Below are positions 16,334 through 24,154 of a DNA stretch of 51,488 bases, piece by piece. Position numbers and translations under genes: made by a program. Position 1 is the stretch's first letter. Each line of letters opens with the position of its first letter. The notes below the pieces were generated by a model. That model made no database searches and had not been told where the DNA came from. It was given only the letters and a program-made list of their open reading frames with translations. The DNA is from Candidatus Binataceae bacterium (GTDB lineage Bacteria > Desulfobacterota > Binatia > Binatales > Binataceae), in contig DASXMJ010000074.1 of NCBI GenBank assembly GCA_036495685.1, positions 1 to 51,488 of the forward strand, given 5' to 3'.

Positions 16334-17182
16334 ATGCCAGTGTCCTACATTCCGCGGACTCGGGAGCTGTATGCCGAGTTCAACAATCCGTATCGTTGGG
16401 TGACCAATGAGTCCGTGCCCTGGACGCCGCTCACCAAGCCGATCGCGCTGTGCAAGGTGGCACTCATGAGCTCCGGCGGCGTCATGTACCGTGATCAACC
16501 GCGGTTCCATCACGAGGATGCGTCCTACCGACGCATTCCCAAGAGCGCGACCCGCGAGGATTTGAACGTCTGGCACTTCGGATATCCAACCAAGGATGCG
16601 CAACTCGATCCCAACTGCGTGTTTCCGTGGGAACGGCTGAAGCAGCTCGAGCGCGAGAAAGTGATCGGTGAATTGCACGATCCATGCTTTAGCTTCATGG
16701 GCGGCATCTACTCCGCGCGCAAAGTGCGCACCGAACTCGCTCCGAAAATCGCGGCTGAACTCAAAGGCGCCAAAGTTGATGCTTTCTACCTGGTGCCCGC
16801 CTGACCCGTGTGCCATCAGTCCGTCGGACTGATAGCGCGCGCAGTCGAGGAGGCCGGAATCCCGACTTTGTGTATGACTTCGGCGATCGACATAACCAAG
16901 GCCGTCAAGCCGCCACGCGCGGTGTTTGTCAATTTTCCGCTGGGCCACCAGACGGGCAAACCCAATCAGCCCGAGTTGCAAAAACGTATCGTCGTGGATG
17001 CGATGCACGAATTTGAGGCCATTGCACAGCCGGGAACAATCGTCGAGTTACCCTACATCTGGGACGCCAACGATCGCAGCTGGGAAGAACGAGACTACAC
17101 GAAGGGCTGGATGCCGGAGAGGCCTTCGAAGGGAGCTGCAGACAGAGAGGAAGCGGAAAGGCGCGCGCGTTACTCGAGCTGA
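16334..17182 (+). CDS. Selenoprotein, GrdB-like (glycine/sarcosine/betaine/proline reductase selenoprotein B family), UGA decoded as selenocysteine
   Basis: Two adjacent ORFs (to 16804 and from 16808) are in the same frame, separated only by a TGA at 16802-16804. Read through, they give one 282-residue protein with Sec157 in the redox motif U-P-V-C (Sec157-x2-Cys160), within FYLVPA-U-PVCHQSVGLIARAVEEAGIPT. The sequence on both sides is continuous with the GrdB-like selenoprotein B family, whose members carry Sec at this place. A hairpin meeting the bacterial SECIS rules begins 8 bases after the UGA. The ATG at 16334 is preceded by GGAGG. Known members of the wider family handle amines with thiol reductants; for this short stand-alone type the reaction is unknown, but Sec-x-x-Cys points to a thiol/selenol redox step. 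The upstream GST and downstream MAPEG and Tpx suggest thiol-linked detoxification. Sel machinery (selA, selB, selC, selD) is not in the window. Confidence 0.9.
16812..16836 (+). promoter_or_regulatory. Bacterial SECIS element (selenocysteine insertion hairpin)
   Basis: Perfect 8-bp stem ATCAGTCC (16815-16822) with GGACTGAT (16826-16833), 3-base loop GTC, extended by GC/GC pairs at 16812-16813 and 16835-16836 around one C-A mismatch. The loop G is 19 bases from the last base of the UGA, inside the 16-37 base window known for SelB-binding bacterial SECIS elements, and the loop contains the required GU. Confidence 0.85.
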
Positions 17183-17232
17183 AGGGTTGCCTTGCGCGCA
17201 GCAGTCTGGCGTGGCGCAAAGAGGAGCGAACT

Positions 17233-17625
17233 ATGAATGGCGTGGCGGCAATTGTCGGCCTGGCAGTACTGGAATACATGATTTTCGGGGTCCTGGTGGG
17301 AAGAGCGCGCGGTACCTACCACGTACCGGCACCGGCAACGACCGGAGACCCAACCTTCGAGCGCTACTTTCGGGTACATCAGAACTCGATGGAAGCACTG
17401 GTAGTGTTCATTCCGTCGCTGTTGCTGTTTGCATACTATGTGAGCGTATCGCTGGCGATCGCGGTAGGGTTAATTTTTCTGGTCGGTCGGATCATCTACG
17501 GGACCGGCTACATCACTGCGCCCGAGAAGCGCGGCCCCGGGGCGATGATCACCTTTAGCGTGAATGCCGTTCTCGTGCTCGGTGCGATTATTGGACCGAT
17601 CGTTCATCACTTCCGGGTCCACTAG
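17233..17625 (+). CDS. MAPEG-family membrane protein
   Basis: A 130-residue protein with four hydrophobic segments and the MAPEG signature ERYFRVHQNSMEALVVFIPSL (Arg...Asn...Glu), the part that contacts glutathione in microsomal GSTs, LTC4 synthase and bacterial relatives. It is probably an inner-membrane glutathione-dependent transferase or peroxidase. Start ATG follows AGAGGAGCGAACT. It lies 50 bases after the selenoprotein gene on the same strand and probably shares its transcript, giving a soluble GST, a selenoprotein and a membrane GST-like protein together. Confidence 0.87.
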   Translation: MNGVAAIVGLAVLEYMIFGVLVGRARGTYHVPAPATTGDPTFERYFRVHQNSMEALVVFIPSLLLFAYYVSVSLAIAVGLIFLVGRIIYGTGYITAPEKRGPGAMITFSVNAVLVLGAIIGPIVHHFRVH

Positions 17626-17751
17626 GGTTTCTGGCCGCGTCGACTGGCGGCCAGCCACGACTTGAAGGTTTTCGCGCGTCCTCATCCGCCCCTCCTTAGG
17701 GAATTATCCCCGAAACGCGAAGAGAACTTCCGGCGCAGAGGAACTGGGAAC

Positions 17752-17780
17752 TTGGCAGATTTGGGGCGACCTACTAAAGT
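17752..17780 (+). promoter_or_regulatory. Predicted sigma-70-type promoter for tpx
   Basis: -35 TTGGCA (5 of 6 match) at 17752-17757 and -10 TAAAGT (4 of 6) at 17775-17780, spaced 17 bases, about 55 bases before the tpx ATG. The 210-base gap before tpx makes a separate promoter plausible. No operator or OxyR-like site was recognised. Confidence 0.5.
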
Positions 17781-17835
17781 CGGGTCTTCGGAATTCTGCT
17801 CCTAACTATCAATCCGGAATAAGGAGATTTTTCTC

Positions 17836-18360
17836 ATGGCGGAAGAACGCAAAGGCGTCGTTACGATGAGGGGTAACCCCATGACGCTGGTCGGTCCTGA
17901 ACTCAAGCCCGGCCAGAAGGCTCCGGGCTTCACCATAGTCGGTAAGGGACTGCAACCGGCGGGGCTCGACCAGTTCAAAGGCAAGGTCAAAGTCATCACC
18001 ACGGTTCCCTCGCTCGACACGCCGGTCTGCGATGCGGAGACGCGGCGCTTCAACGAAGAGGCATCCAAGCTTCCCGGCGACGTGCAGATTTTGAGCATCT
18101 CGATGGATCTTCCGTTTGCACAGGCGCGCTGGTGCGGAGCGGCCGGGGTAGACAAGGTGACGACACTGAGCGACTACCGGGGTGCGGAATTCGGCCAGAA
18201 ATATGGGGCCTTGATCAAGGAGCTTCATCTGCTGGCGCGCGCGGTGTTCGTGGTCGATAAGAACGACAACGTCACCTACGTCGAATACGTCAAGGAAGTC
18301 GCGGAGCATCCAAACTACGAAGCCGCGCTCAGCGCCGCTCGCAAGGCTGCCGCCGCATGA
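17836..18360 (+). CDS. tpx: Thiol peroxidase (Tpx)
   Basis: 174 residues matching atypical 2-Cys peroxiredoxin Tpx: TVPSLDTPVCDAETRRFNEEA contains the peroxidatic Cys in the (T/S)LDTPVC motif, and ARWCGAAGVDKV contains the resolving Cys about 35 residues later. It reduces H2O2 and alkyl peroxides using thioredoxin. Length is usual (about 165-175). AAGGAG lies 9 bases before the ATG. It stands after the MAPEG gene with its own apparent promoter, extending the thiol-redox cluster. Confidence 0.93.
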   Translation: MAEERKGVVTMRGNPMTLVGPELKPGQKAPGFTIVGKGLQPAGLDQFKGKVKVITTVPSLDTPVCDAETRRFNEEASKLPGDVQILSISMDLPFAQARWCGAAGVDKVTTLSDYRGAEFGQKYGALIKELHLLARAVFVVDKNDNVTYVEYVKEVAEHPNYEAALSAARKAAAA

Positions 18361-18372
18361 AAACCTCGGCCG

Positions 18373-18401
18373 GGGAGGTGCGCGTCCATAGCGCACCCTC
18401 C
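18373..18401 (+). terminator. Hairpin after tpx (weak terminator candidate)
   Basis: Stem GGTGCGC (18377-18383) and GCGCACC (18391-18397) with a 7-base loop, extended by GGGA/CTCC pairs with one bulge. No run of T follows, so it is a Rho-independent terminator only in a loose sense, or just a stable hairpin between tpx and bluB. Confidence 0.4.
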
Positions 18402-18432
18402 TGAGCTATTCGCCATCAGACGGAGCACAATC

Positions 18433-19206
18433 TTGCAGGAGAATGAAAATTCGCCGCGGTCTTTCGCGCATGGGCTTCCTTTCGCGGTGGGACTGAAGCG
18501 CGGCCTCTACGAGGCAATTTTTCGCCGGCGCGACATGCGCGAGTTTTTGCCCGATCCGATTCCTGACGAGGTCCTGGCGCGAGTGCTGATCGCGGCGCAC
18601 CATGCGGCCAGTGTTGGATTCACGCAGCCGTGGGACTTCGTCGTGATCCGTGATCTGGAGCGGCGCCGACGCGTGCATGCAATCTTTGACGAGGAGCGAA
18701 TCAAGAACGCCGATCAGTTCGTCGACGAACGCCGCGCGAATTTTCTGTCGCTCAAGCTCGAGGGAATCCTCGAGTCGCCCCTCAACGTGCTGGTGACCTG
18801 TACTCCGGGCCGTTCGGGTCCCGGGATACTCGGCAAGACCAGCATTCGCGACGTCGAGATTTATTCGTCGTGCCTGGCGGTGGAAAATTTCTGGCTGGCA
18901 GCGCGAGCCGAGGGATTGGGCGTGGGATGGGTGAGCATTCTCCGCAATGAGGCGCTGGTGGAGATTTTTTCGATTCCCGCTGGAACGATTCCTCTCGCAT
19001 ACCTCTGCGTGGGCTACGTTCGCAACTTTCCCGACCAACCCGTCCTCGCGACAAAAGGCTGGGCGCGCCGGCTACCTCCTCGAACGCTGCTGCACTTCGA
19101 TTCATGGCATGGAGACCATTCGTCCGGCGACGACCTGATCAAGGCGATCCAAAATCCGGACATCTGGCACGAGATCTTTCCCGACGAAGATCCTGGAGAG
19201 CACTGA
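18433..19206 (+). CDS. bluB: 5,6-dimethylbenzimidazole synthase (BluB)
   Basis: 257-residue BluB: RRRDMREFLPDPIPDEVLARVL, AAHHAASVGFTQPWDFVVI, and the flavin-destroying core LAVENFWLAARAEGLGVGWVSI are typical of this nitroreductase-fold enzyme, which fragments FMNH2 with O2 to make DMB, the lower ligand of vitamin B12. Start is a TTG at 18433, with no in-frame ATG until residue 33. Its TGA overlaps the CTG/first codons of the next gene, so bluB heads a tight B12 operon. The reaction needs O2, so the organism lives at least partly under oxygen. Confidence 0.93.
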   Translation: MQENENSPRSFAHGLPFAVGLKRGLYEAIFRRRDMREFLPDPIPDEVLARVLIAAHHAASVGFTQPWDFVVIRDLERRRRVHAIFDEERIKNADQFVDERRANFLSLKLEGILESPLNVLVTCTPGRSGPGILGKTSIRDVEIYSSCLAVENFWLAARAEGLGVGWVSILRNEALVEIFSIPAGTIPLAYLCVGYVRNFPDQPVLATKGWARRLPPRTLLHFDSWHGDHSSGDDLIKAIQNPDIWHEIFPDEDPGEH

Positions 19207-19214
19207 AGCTCGTC

Positions 19215-19886
19215 TTGGACCGCTCGATCCCCTGGCGGTGGGAGGTCCGTGACCGCACCCTGATAGTCCGGTTCGACACTCCGTTCCGCACCCTGGGATG
19301 GGCGCCTATGGGAGGTGGTTTTTCACGAGCCCGCGTCGTCGCCAACCACCAGGTGTCGGCTGACGATAGCGGAGCGACCGAAGCTCCCCTACGGTACCTT
19401 CGCCGCACGATTCGTCATCTTGCGATCGATCCTCGCGGCGTTGTTGCGATGATGACCGGTGCGAACGTCGGCCAGGCCGCATACGCTTTTGCCAGTCGCG
19501 GATCCCTGGTCGCAGGTGCGTGGTGCACGGCGGGGTGCACGAATGCCCTGCGGGTCGGAGACCGCGCGACCTTCGCTTCGGCGGCACCTGGTACGATCAA
19601 TCTAATCGTCGCGCTTAATGAGCCTTTTGATGACAGCGCTCTGACAGAGGCAGTGCAGATAACCACCGAAGCGCGGGTTGTGGCGGTTCAGGGAGCCAAA
19701 GTCGCCAGCACAAGATCCGGCAAGCCTGCTACAGGAACCGGAACCGATTGCCTCGTGGTTGCGACTCCCGTGGGAAAGGATGCTCATCGCTACTGCGGGA
19801 AGCATACGGTGGCCGGCGAATTGATCGGCCGCGCCGTACTGGCGAGCTGTGCAAGAGCCTTGGTGCGCGAGGCGAGGAATCGCTGA
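19215..19886 (+). CDS. cbiZ: Adenosylcobinamide amidohydrolase (CbiZ)
   Basis: 223 residues with CbiZ signatures: GVVAMMTGANVGQAAYA, WCTAGCTNALRVGD, GTINLIV, ITTEARVVAVQGAKVASTRSGKPATGTGTD, and YCGKHTVAGELIGRAV. CbiZ removes the aminopropanol from adenosylcobinamide to give adenosylcobyric acid, used in archaea and some bacteria to salvage and remodel cobamides. The start is uncertain: TTG at 19215 is chosen, just after the bluB stop at 19206; a CTG at 19203 overlaps the bluB TGA. No ATG is near. CbiZ in a cluster with CbiB and CobD suggests the cell rebuilds imported cobinamide or foreign cobamides into DMB-cobalamin. Confidence 0.9.
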   Translation: MDRSIPWRWEVRDRTLIVRFDTPFRTLGWAPMGGGFSRARVVANHQVSADDSGATEAPLRYLRRTIRHLAIDPRGVVAMMTGANVGQAAYAFASRGSLVAGAWCTAGCTNALRVGDRATFASAAPGTINLIVALNEPFDDSALTEAVQITTEARVVAVQGAKVASTRSGKPATGTGTDCLVVATPVGKDAHRYCGKHTVAGELIGRAVLASCARALVREARNR

Positions 19887-20030
19887 TGGTGCGGAAGAAT
19901 CCGCCGGATGCTCGGCCCCGACCTGGCCCCGGATTCGTTTCTGGGCTGGTGGAGCCAGCCGCGGCAATGACGCCATGGGGCGGTTTGCCGAGTCACCGGA
20001 CCGCTGGACTCGGGCTCGTCGGTTAGCGCG

Positions 20031-20993
20031 ATGACGCACGCGCTTCATCTCTCCACGACGTTGATCGCCTTGGCAATGCTGCTCGATGTGACTTTGGGTG
20101 ATCCGCGCTGGTTGCCGCATCCAGCGCGGATTATGGGGGCCGCCATCTCCTGGGGCGAGGACACTCTCCATACCGGCGATGGGCAACAGGACCTCCGACG
20201 AGGGGCGGTCTTGGCCACCGTGGTGGTAGTGCTCTCGGCGGGAGTGACGTGGGCAATCATCGAAATATGTGATCGCGTCGATCCAACCTTGGGCGCGCTT
20301 GCCGCGCTCGCGATTGCGTGGACCACGCTGGCTGCACGCGGGCTCGATTCAGCCGCGCGGGAAGTTCAAGATGCATTGTTGCGCGGCGATGAACCCGCTG
20401 CGCGTCGCGCGATGCCCGCGCTGGTGGGCCGTGATCCCGGATCGCTTGACCGTGACGCGATGATTAGAGCGACGGTAGAGTCGGTTGCGGAAAACGCGAG
20501 CGACGGAGTCATTGCCCCGCTGCTATTCCTGTTCCTTGGGGGGCCGGTGGGAGCGATCGCCTACAAGGCCATCAATACGCTGGATTCGATGATTGCCCAT
20601 CGCGATGAACGCTACACTTACTTCGGGCGGTTTGCCGCGCGCCTCGACGACGCCGCGAACTGGGTTCCCGCGCGAGTCACCGCGCTGTGCATCATAGGGG
20701 CGTCGGAGGCCTGGTCGCGTCGAGGTAGCGATGCCTACTCGGTGTGGCGGCGCGATGCAGGCAAACATGAAAGCCCCAACGCGGGTCATCCTGAAGCTGC
20801 GATGGCAGGCGCGCTCGGAATTCAACTCGGCGGTGCCGCTGTGTATGAAGGTAAAAAGATAGAGCGTGCGTTGCTCGGGGAGGCCGTGGGTCCGGCAAAA
20901 GTAGAAGCCATCGCGAGTGCGCGGACCATCCTCAAGGTCGCGACGCTCATCGCGTTCGTGGGCATCGCGACCATCCGAGCGGCCGTCGTATGA
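20031..20993 (+). CDS. cbiB: Adenosylcobinamide-phosphate synthase (CbiB)
   Basis: 320-residue membrane protein with CbiB motifs: DVTLGDPRWLPHPARIMG, VESVAENASDGVIAPLLF, AYKAINTLDSMIAHRDERYTYFGRFAARLDDAANWVPAR, and PNAGHPEAAMAGAL. It joins adenosylcobyric acid and (R)-1-aminopropanol phosphate. About five hydrophobic segments are visible. About 140 bases separate it from cbiZ; the last four bases (ATGA) are shared with cobD. Nomenclature: this is cbiB of Salmonella (called cobD in the Pseudomonas scheme). Confidence 0.95.
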   Translation: MTHALHLSTTLIALAMLLDVTLGDPRWLPHPARIMGAAISWGEDTLHTGDGQQDLRRGAVLATVVVVLSAGVTWAIIEICDRVDPTLGALAALAIAWTTLAARGLDSAAREVQDALLRGDEPAARRAMPALVGRDPGSLDRDAMIRATVESVAENASDGVIAPLLFLFLGGPVGAIAYKAINTLDSMIAHRDERYTYFGRFAARLDDAANWVPARVTALCIIGASEAWSRRGSDAYSVWRRDAGKHESPNAGHPEAAMAGALGIQLGGAAVYEGKKIERALLGEAVGPAKVEAIASARTILKVATLIAFVGIATIRAAVV

Positions 20994-22054
20994 CGAATCC
21001 GGTCCCCATAGATCGAACCCATGGCGGAGACCAGCCACCTGGCATCATCGATTGTAGTGTGAGCATCAACCCGCTTGGCCCACCCCCCGGCGCGGTCCAC
21101 GCGTACTCCACGGCACTGACTCGCATCACCTCATATCCTCCACCCAAGAGCGCCGCGCTGGAGAAACGACTGGCGACCTGGTTCGGCGTCGACCCGCGCA
21201 ACGTGCTGGCCGCCAATGGAACGACCCAATTGATCTACCTGCTGGCGCGGGTGCTGGAACCGGCGCGACCGTTCGTCGTGGTTCCGACTTTTAGCGAGAT
21301 CGCCAATGCCTTGGCGGGCGAGGGACTGCCGCCGGAGCCGATCTTTCTAGCCCCCGAACACCGGTACCAGCTCGACTTGCGCCAGATCGATGAGGCGCTG
21401 GCCGGTCACGCCGGTGCGATTTTTCTTGGCCGCCCCAATAGTCCGACCGGTACGATGGTGACGATGCTGGAGATTGGCGAGATCGCCGCGCGATGCGAGA
21501 GGCGCGGATGCTGGTGCGTGCTTGATGAGGCATTCATCGATTTCGTGGATCCTCCGGATTCTGCGGTGCAGATGGCCACCCAAAATCCGCGTGTGATCGT
21601 ACTGCGGTCGCTCACCAAGTCGTTTGCGATACCCGGCCTGCGCCTCGGCTGCGTGGTTGCGGCGGATGAAGTGGTCGACGCACTCCGCGACGCGATCGAA
21701 CCCTGGTCGGTGAATGTGGTCGCCGAGAGCGTCGGTCTTGCGTGTCTTGAACACTCCGACGAATACCTGGCGCGAACGCGCGCACTGATCGCGACAGAGC
21801 GTGCTTACTTGGCGGAGGCTTTGGCCGGCGCGGCCGGGGTGAGTGTGTTTCCCTCCGTGGCAAACTTTCTGATGCTCGAAGTCGAAGCTGAGATTACGCC
21901 GGGGAAGTTCGGCGCGCACATGTTGAGCCACGGCATCGCGGTTCGCGACCTGCGCACGATGCCAGGATGCAAGGTGGGCCTCTACCGAGTTGGAGTCCGG
22001 AATCGCGAGGACAATGAACGACTGGTGAATGAAGCAGGAAAGTGGAGGAAATAG
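20990..22054 (+). CDS. cobD: Threonine-phosphate decarboxylase (CobD, PLP-dependent)
   Basis: 354-residue class I PLP aminotransferase-fold enzyme that turns L-threonine phosphate into aminopropanol phosphate, the substrate of CbiB. Visible: CSVSINPLGPP near the N-terminus, ANGTTQLIYLLARVL, GRPNSPTGT, CVLDEAFIDF (PLP-contacting Asp), the PLP-Lys motif RSLTKSFAIPGLRLG, and a C-terminal VGVRNREDNERL. Length fits the family. It overlaps cbiB by ATGA, indicating translational coupling and the expected functional link. It resembles HisC, but the context settles the call. Confidence 0.9.
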   Translation: MTNPVPIDRTHGGDQPPGIIDCSVSINPLGPPPGAVHAYSTALTRITSYPPPKSAALEKRLATWFGVDPRNVLAANGTTQLIYLLARVLEPARPFVVVPTFSEIANALAGEGLPPEPIFLAPEHRYQLDLRQIDEALAGHAGAIFLGRPNSPTGTMVTMLEIGEIAARCERRGCWCVLDEAFIDFVDPPDSAVQMATQNPRVIVLRSLTKSFAIPGLRLGCVVAADEVVDALRDAIEPWSVNVVAESVGLACLEHSDEYLARTRALIATERAYLAEALAGAAGVSVFPSVANFLMLEVEAEITPGKFGAHMLSHGIAVRDLRTMPGCKVGLYRVGVRNREDNERLVNEAGKWRK

Positions 22055-22134
22055 GCGTTAGCCGACCAGAGCACCGGTCGGGAGTCGCGTCGAGAGATCC
22101 TTGGAGTGCGTAGGGCTTCCGAATTTTCCCGTCG

Positions 22135-23199
22135 ATGGAGTTGTTAGAAGAAACGCTCGGCTCGATTCGGCCGCTCGACTCCGACGCCGAGCGCGCAGCT
22201 GCTGCTCGTCTGGACTCGCTGACCAAGCCGCCCGGCAGTCTCGGATACTTGGAGAAGGCGATCCGCCGTTACGCCGCGATTCGCGGTGACGGTAGTGCGC
22301 ACATCGGGCGGGCCGCAATCGCGGTGTTCGTAGCCGATCATGGAGTCGCCGACGAAGGCGTCAGCGCATTTCCGCAGGCCGTAACGGTCGAGATGCTGCG
22401 CAACCTCGCCAGCGGAGGAGCCGCGATCAGCGTGCTCACGCGTCGGCTGGGCTACGATCTTCGAGTTATCGATGTAGGAGTGAAAACCGATACCAGCTCG
22501 GTACCGATTGGCGACGTTACATACCGGCGAATCGGCGCCGGCACGGCGAATTTTGTACGCGGTCTCGCAATGAGTCGGGAGCAAGTCAAGCGCGCTCTCC
22601 AAGTCGGAATTGAGGTTGCCCGCGAACTGGCCCAGGGTGGGGTGACGCTGATCGGAATCGGCGAAATGGGAATCGCCAACAGTACGGCGGCGGCCGCGGT
22701 ATTGAGCGCAATCACCGAAATCGCACCGAGCGGGCTGGCGGGGCGGGGGACCGGCCTGGATGAGGCAGGAGTGCGGCGCAAGGTCGCAATCATCGAGCAG
22801 GCACTCAAGCTCCATAGCGGCTCGCTCCAGACCGGAGAGTCCATTCTGGGCGCAGTCGGCGGTTTCGAGATCGCCGCGATGGCGGGGACGTGTCTTGCGG
22901 GTGCGGCACTGCGCGTCCCGGTGATCGTCGACGGATTCATCGCGACCGCGGCAGCAGCCGCGGCCGAGAAAATTCGTCCGGGCCTGTTCGAATATCTGTT
23001 TTTCAGTCATCGCTCGGCCGAAGGCGGTCACGCTCTGGCGCTCGAGCGGCTGGGAGTGCGTCCGATCCTCGATCTCGACATGCGTCTCGGCGAGGGAACC
23101 GGCGCCGCGCTCGCGATGAATGTTTTGGAGGCCGCGCTGGATTTATTTCACTCGATGGCCACCTTTTCATCGGCCGGAGTGTCGGGCAAGGTCCGATGA
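22135..23199 (+). CDS. cobT: Nicotinate-nucleotide--dimethylbenzimidazole phosphoribosyltransferase (CobT)
   Basis: 354-residue CobT: LTKPPGSLGYLE, FVADHGVADEGVSAFPQ, GIGEMGIANSTAAAAV, GLAGRGTGLDE and DMRLGEGTGAALAM, the last holding the catalytic Glu of GEGTGA. It makes alpha-ribazole phosphate from DMB and nicotinate mononucleotide, using the product of BluB. It starts 80 bases after cobD and overlaps cobS by ATGA. The Salmonella family is ~350 residues, so length is normal. Confidence 0.95.
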   Translation: MELLEETLGSIRPLDSDAERAAAARLDSLTKPPGSLGYLEKAIRRYAAIRGDGSAHIGRAAIAVFVADHGVADEGVSAFPQAVTVEMLRNLASGGAAISVLTRRLGYDLRVIDVGVKTDTSSVPIGDVTYRRIGAGTANFVRGLAMSREQVKRALQVGIEVARELAQGGVTLIGIGEMGIANSTAAAAVLSAITEIAPSGLAGRGTGLDEAGVRRKVAIIEQALKLHSGSLQTGESILGAVGGFEIAAMAGTCLAGAALRVPVIVDGFIATAAAAAAEKIRPGLFEYLFFSHRSAEGGHALALERLGVRPILDLDMRLGEGTGAALAMNVLEAALDLFHSMATFSSAGVSGKVR

Positions 23200-23990
23200 G
23201 CCCGCCCGATCAGGACAAGGGCCCGCTCGCGACGCTGCCTAACTTGTGGGAAGGAATCCTGTCCCAGCTGCGCCTTGCGGCGAGCTTCCTGACCATCTTT
23301 CCGCTCGGACCGGGCCTCGCCGACAACGCGATCGTCGCGGCGTCGTTTCGATGGTTCCCGCTAATCGGGTTCGCGATCGGCGCGACACTCGCCGTGGAAG
23401 ACAGTCTGCTCCGGATGCTATTCCCGGCGATGCTGCGTTCCGCGGTGGTGATTCTGTCGCTGGTAATCCTGACCGGCGCCGTGCATCTCGATGCGCTCGC
23501 TGACACCGCGGACGCCCTCGGAGCAGGACGCAATCGCCAACGCGCGCTCGAAATTCTTCGCGACAGCCGAATTGGCACGTTCGGCGCGGCGGCGGTCTTC
23601 CTTTCGTTGGCGCTGAAGATTTTCGCGCTGGGAACGTTGCCCGAGTCGCACCGCTTGGTGGCCCTGTTCGTCGCGCCGGGTCTTTCGCGCTGGTCAATGG
23701 TGGCGGTGGCGGCGGGTCTTGAGTATTTGCGTTCCGAAGGCGGCGCAGGCGCTACGCTGCTGCAGCGCGATTCGAGCAGCCTCTTCGTCGCGAGCACGGT
23801 CGCTGCGACGCTATTGTTAATTACGCTTTCGCTAAAAGCGATGGTCGCGGCCGGAGTGGCAATTGTGCTGGTGTTGGGGGCGCGATGGTTCTATCAGAGG
23901 TGGCTCGGCGGCGTGACTGGTGACCTGATAGGAGCGTGCGGAGAAGTGGTGGAGATCGCAGTGCTGCTGGTGTTTGCGGCGCTGCTTTAG
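23196..23990 (+). CDS. cobS: Adenosylcobinamide-GDP ribazoletransferase (CobS)
   Basis: 264-residue polytopic membrane protein with the CobS motif HLDALADTADAL and ILRDSRIGTFGAAAV; the acidic patch binds Mg for transfer of alpha-ribazole to the activated corrinoid, the last step of cobalamin assembly. The ATG at 23196 overlaps the cobT stop (ATGA). An upstream reading frame extends the ORF, but the coupled start fits family length (~250-260). With bluB, cbiZ, cbiB, cobD and cobT it gives a complete lower-half pathway except the kinase/guanylyltransferase CobU/CobP, which is not in the window. Confidence 0.93.
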   Translation: MSPPDQDKGPLATLPNLWEGILSQLRLAASFLTIFPLGPGLADNAIVAASFRWFPLIGFAIGATLAVEDSLLRMLFPAMLRSAVVILSLVILTGAVHLDALADTADALGAGRNRQRALEILRDSRIGTFGAAAVFLSLALKIFALGTLPESHRLVALFVAPGLSRWSMVAVAAGLEYLRSEGGAGATLLQRDSSSLFVASTVAATLLLITLSLKAMVAAGVAIVLVLGARWFYQRWLGGVTGDLIGACGEVVEIAVLLVFAALL

Positions 23991-24154
23991 CGGTCGGCGG
24001 CTGGCGTTCCGCGCCACCTCTACCCGGGGGCGCTTCGCCACCGGAACCGCGGTAGCGCCGGCTTGCGCTGACCATGATTTCCATGGGCTTCTTCTATACC
24101 AGTTCGTGCTGGTTCTCTTCTTGCGGAAGGTAGCAAACTTCAGGCTGACGGCAC

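Noticed and set aside
16226-17182. Reading 16226-16804 and 16808-17182 as two separate proteins, or as a stop-mutated pseudogene
   Set aside because: Frame is identical on both sides of the TGA, the sequence is continuous, Sec-x-x-Cys falls on the family site and a SECIS hairpin follows.
18361-18432. Cobalamin riboswitch before bluB
   Set aside because: The gap is only 72 bases and lacks the B12-box pattern; the hairpin there is a simple stem.
19887-20030. Small ORF between cbiZ and cbiB (46 codons, ATG overlapping the cbiZ stop)
   Set aside because: No motif, Pro/Gly-rich composition typical of random GC-rich DNA, no ribosome-binding site.
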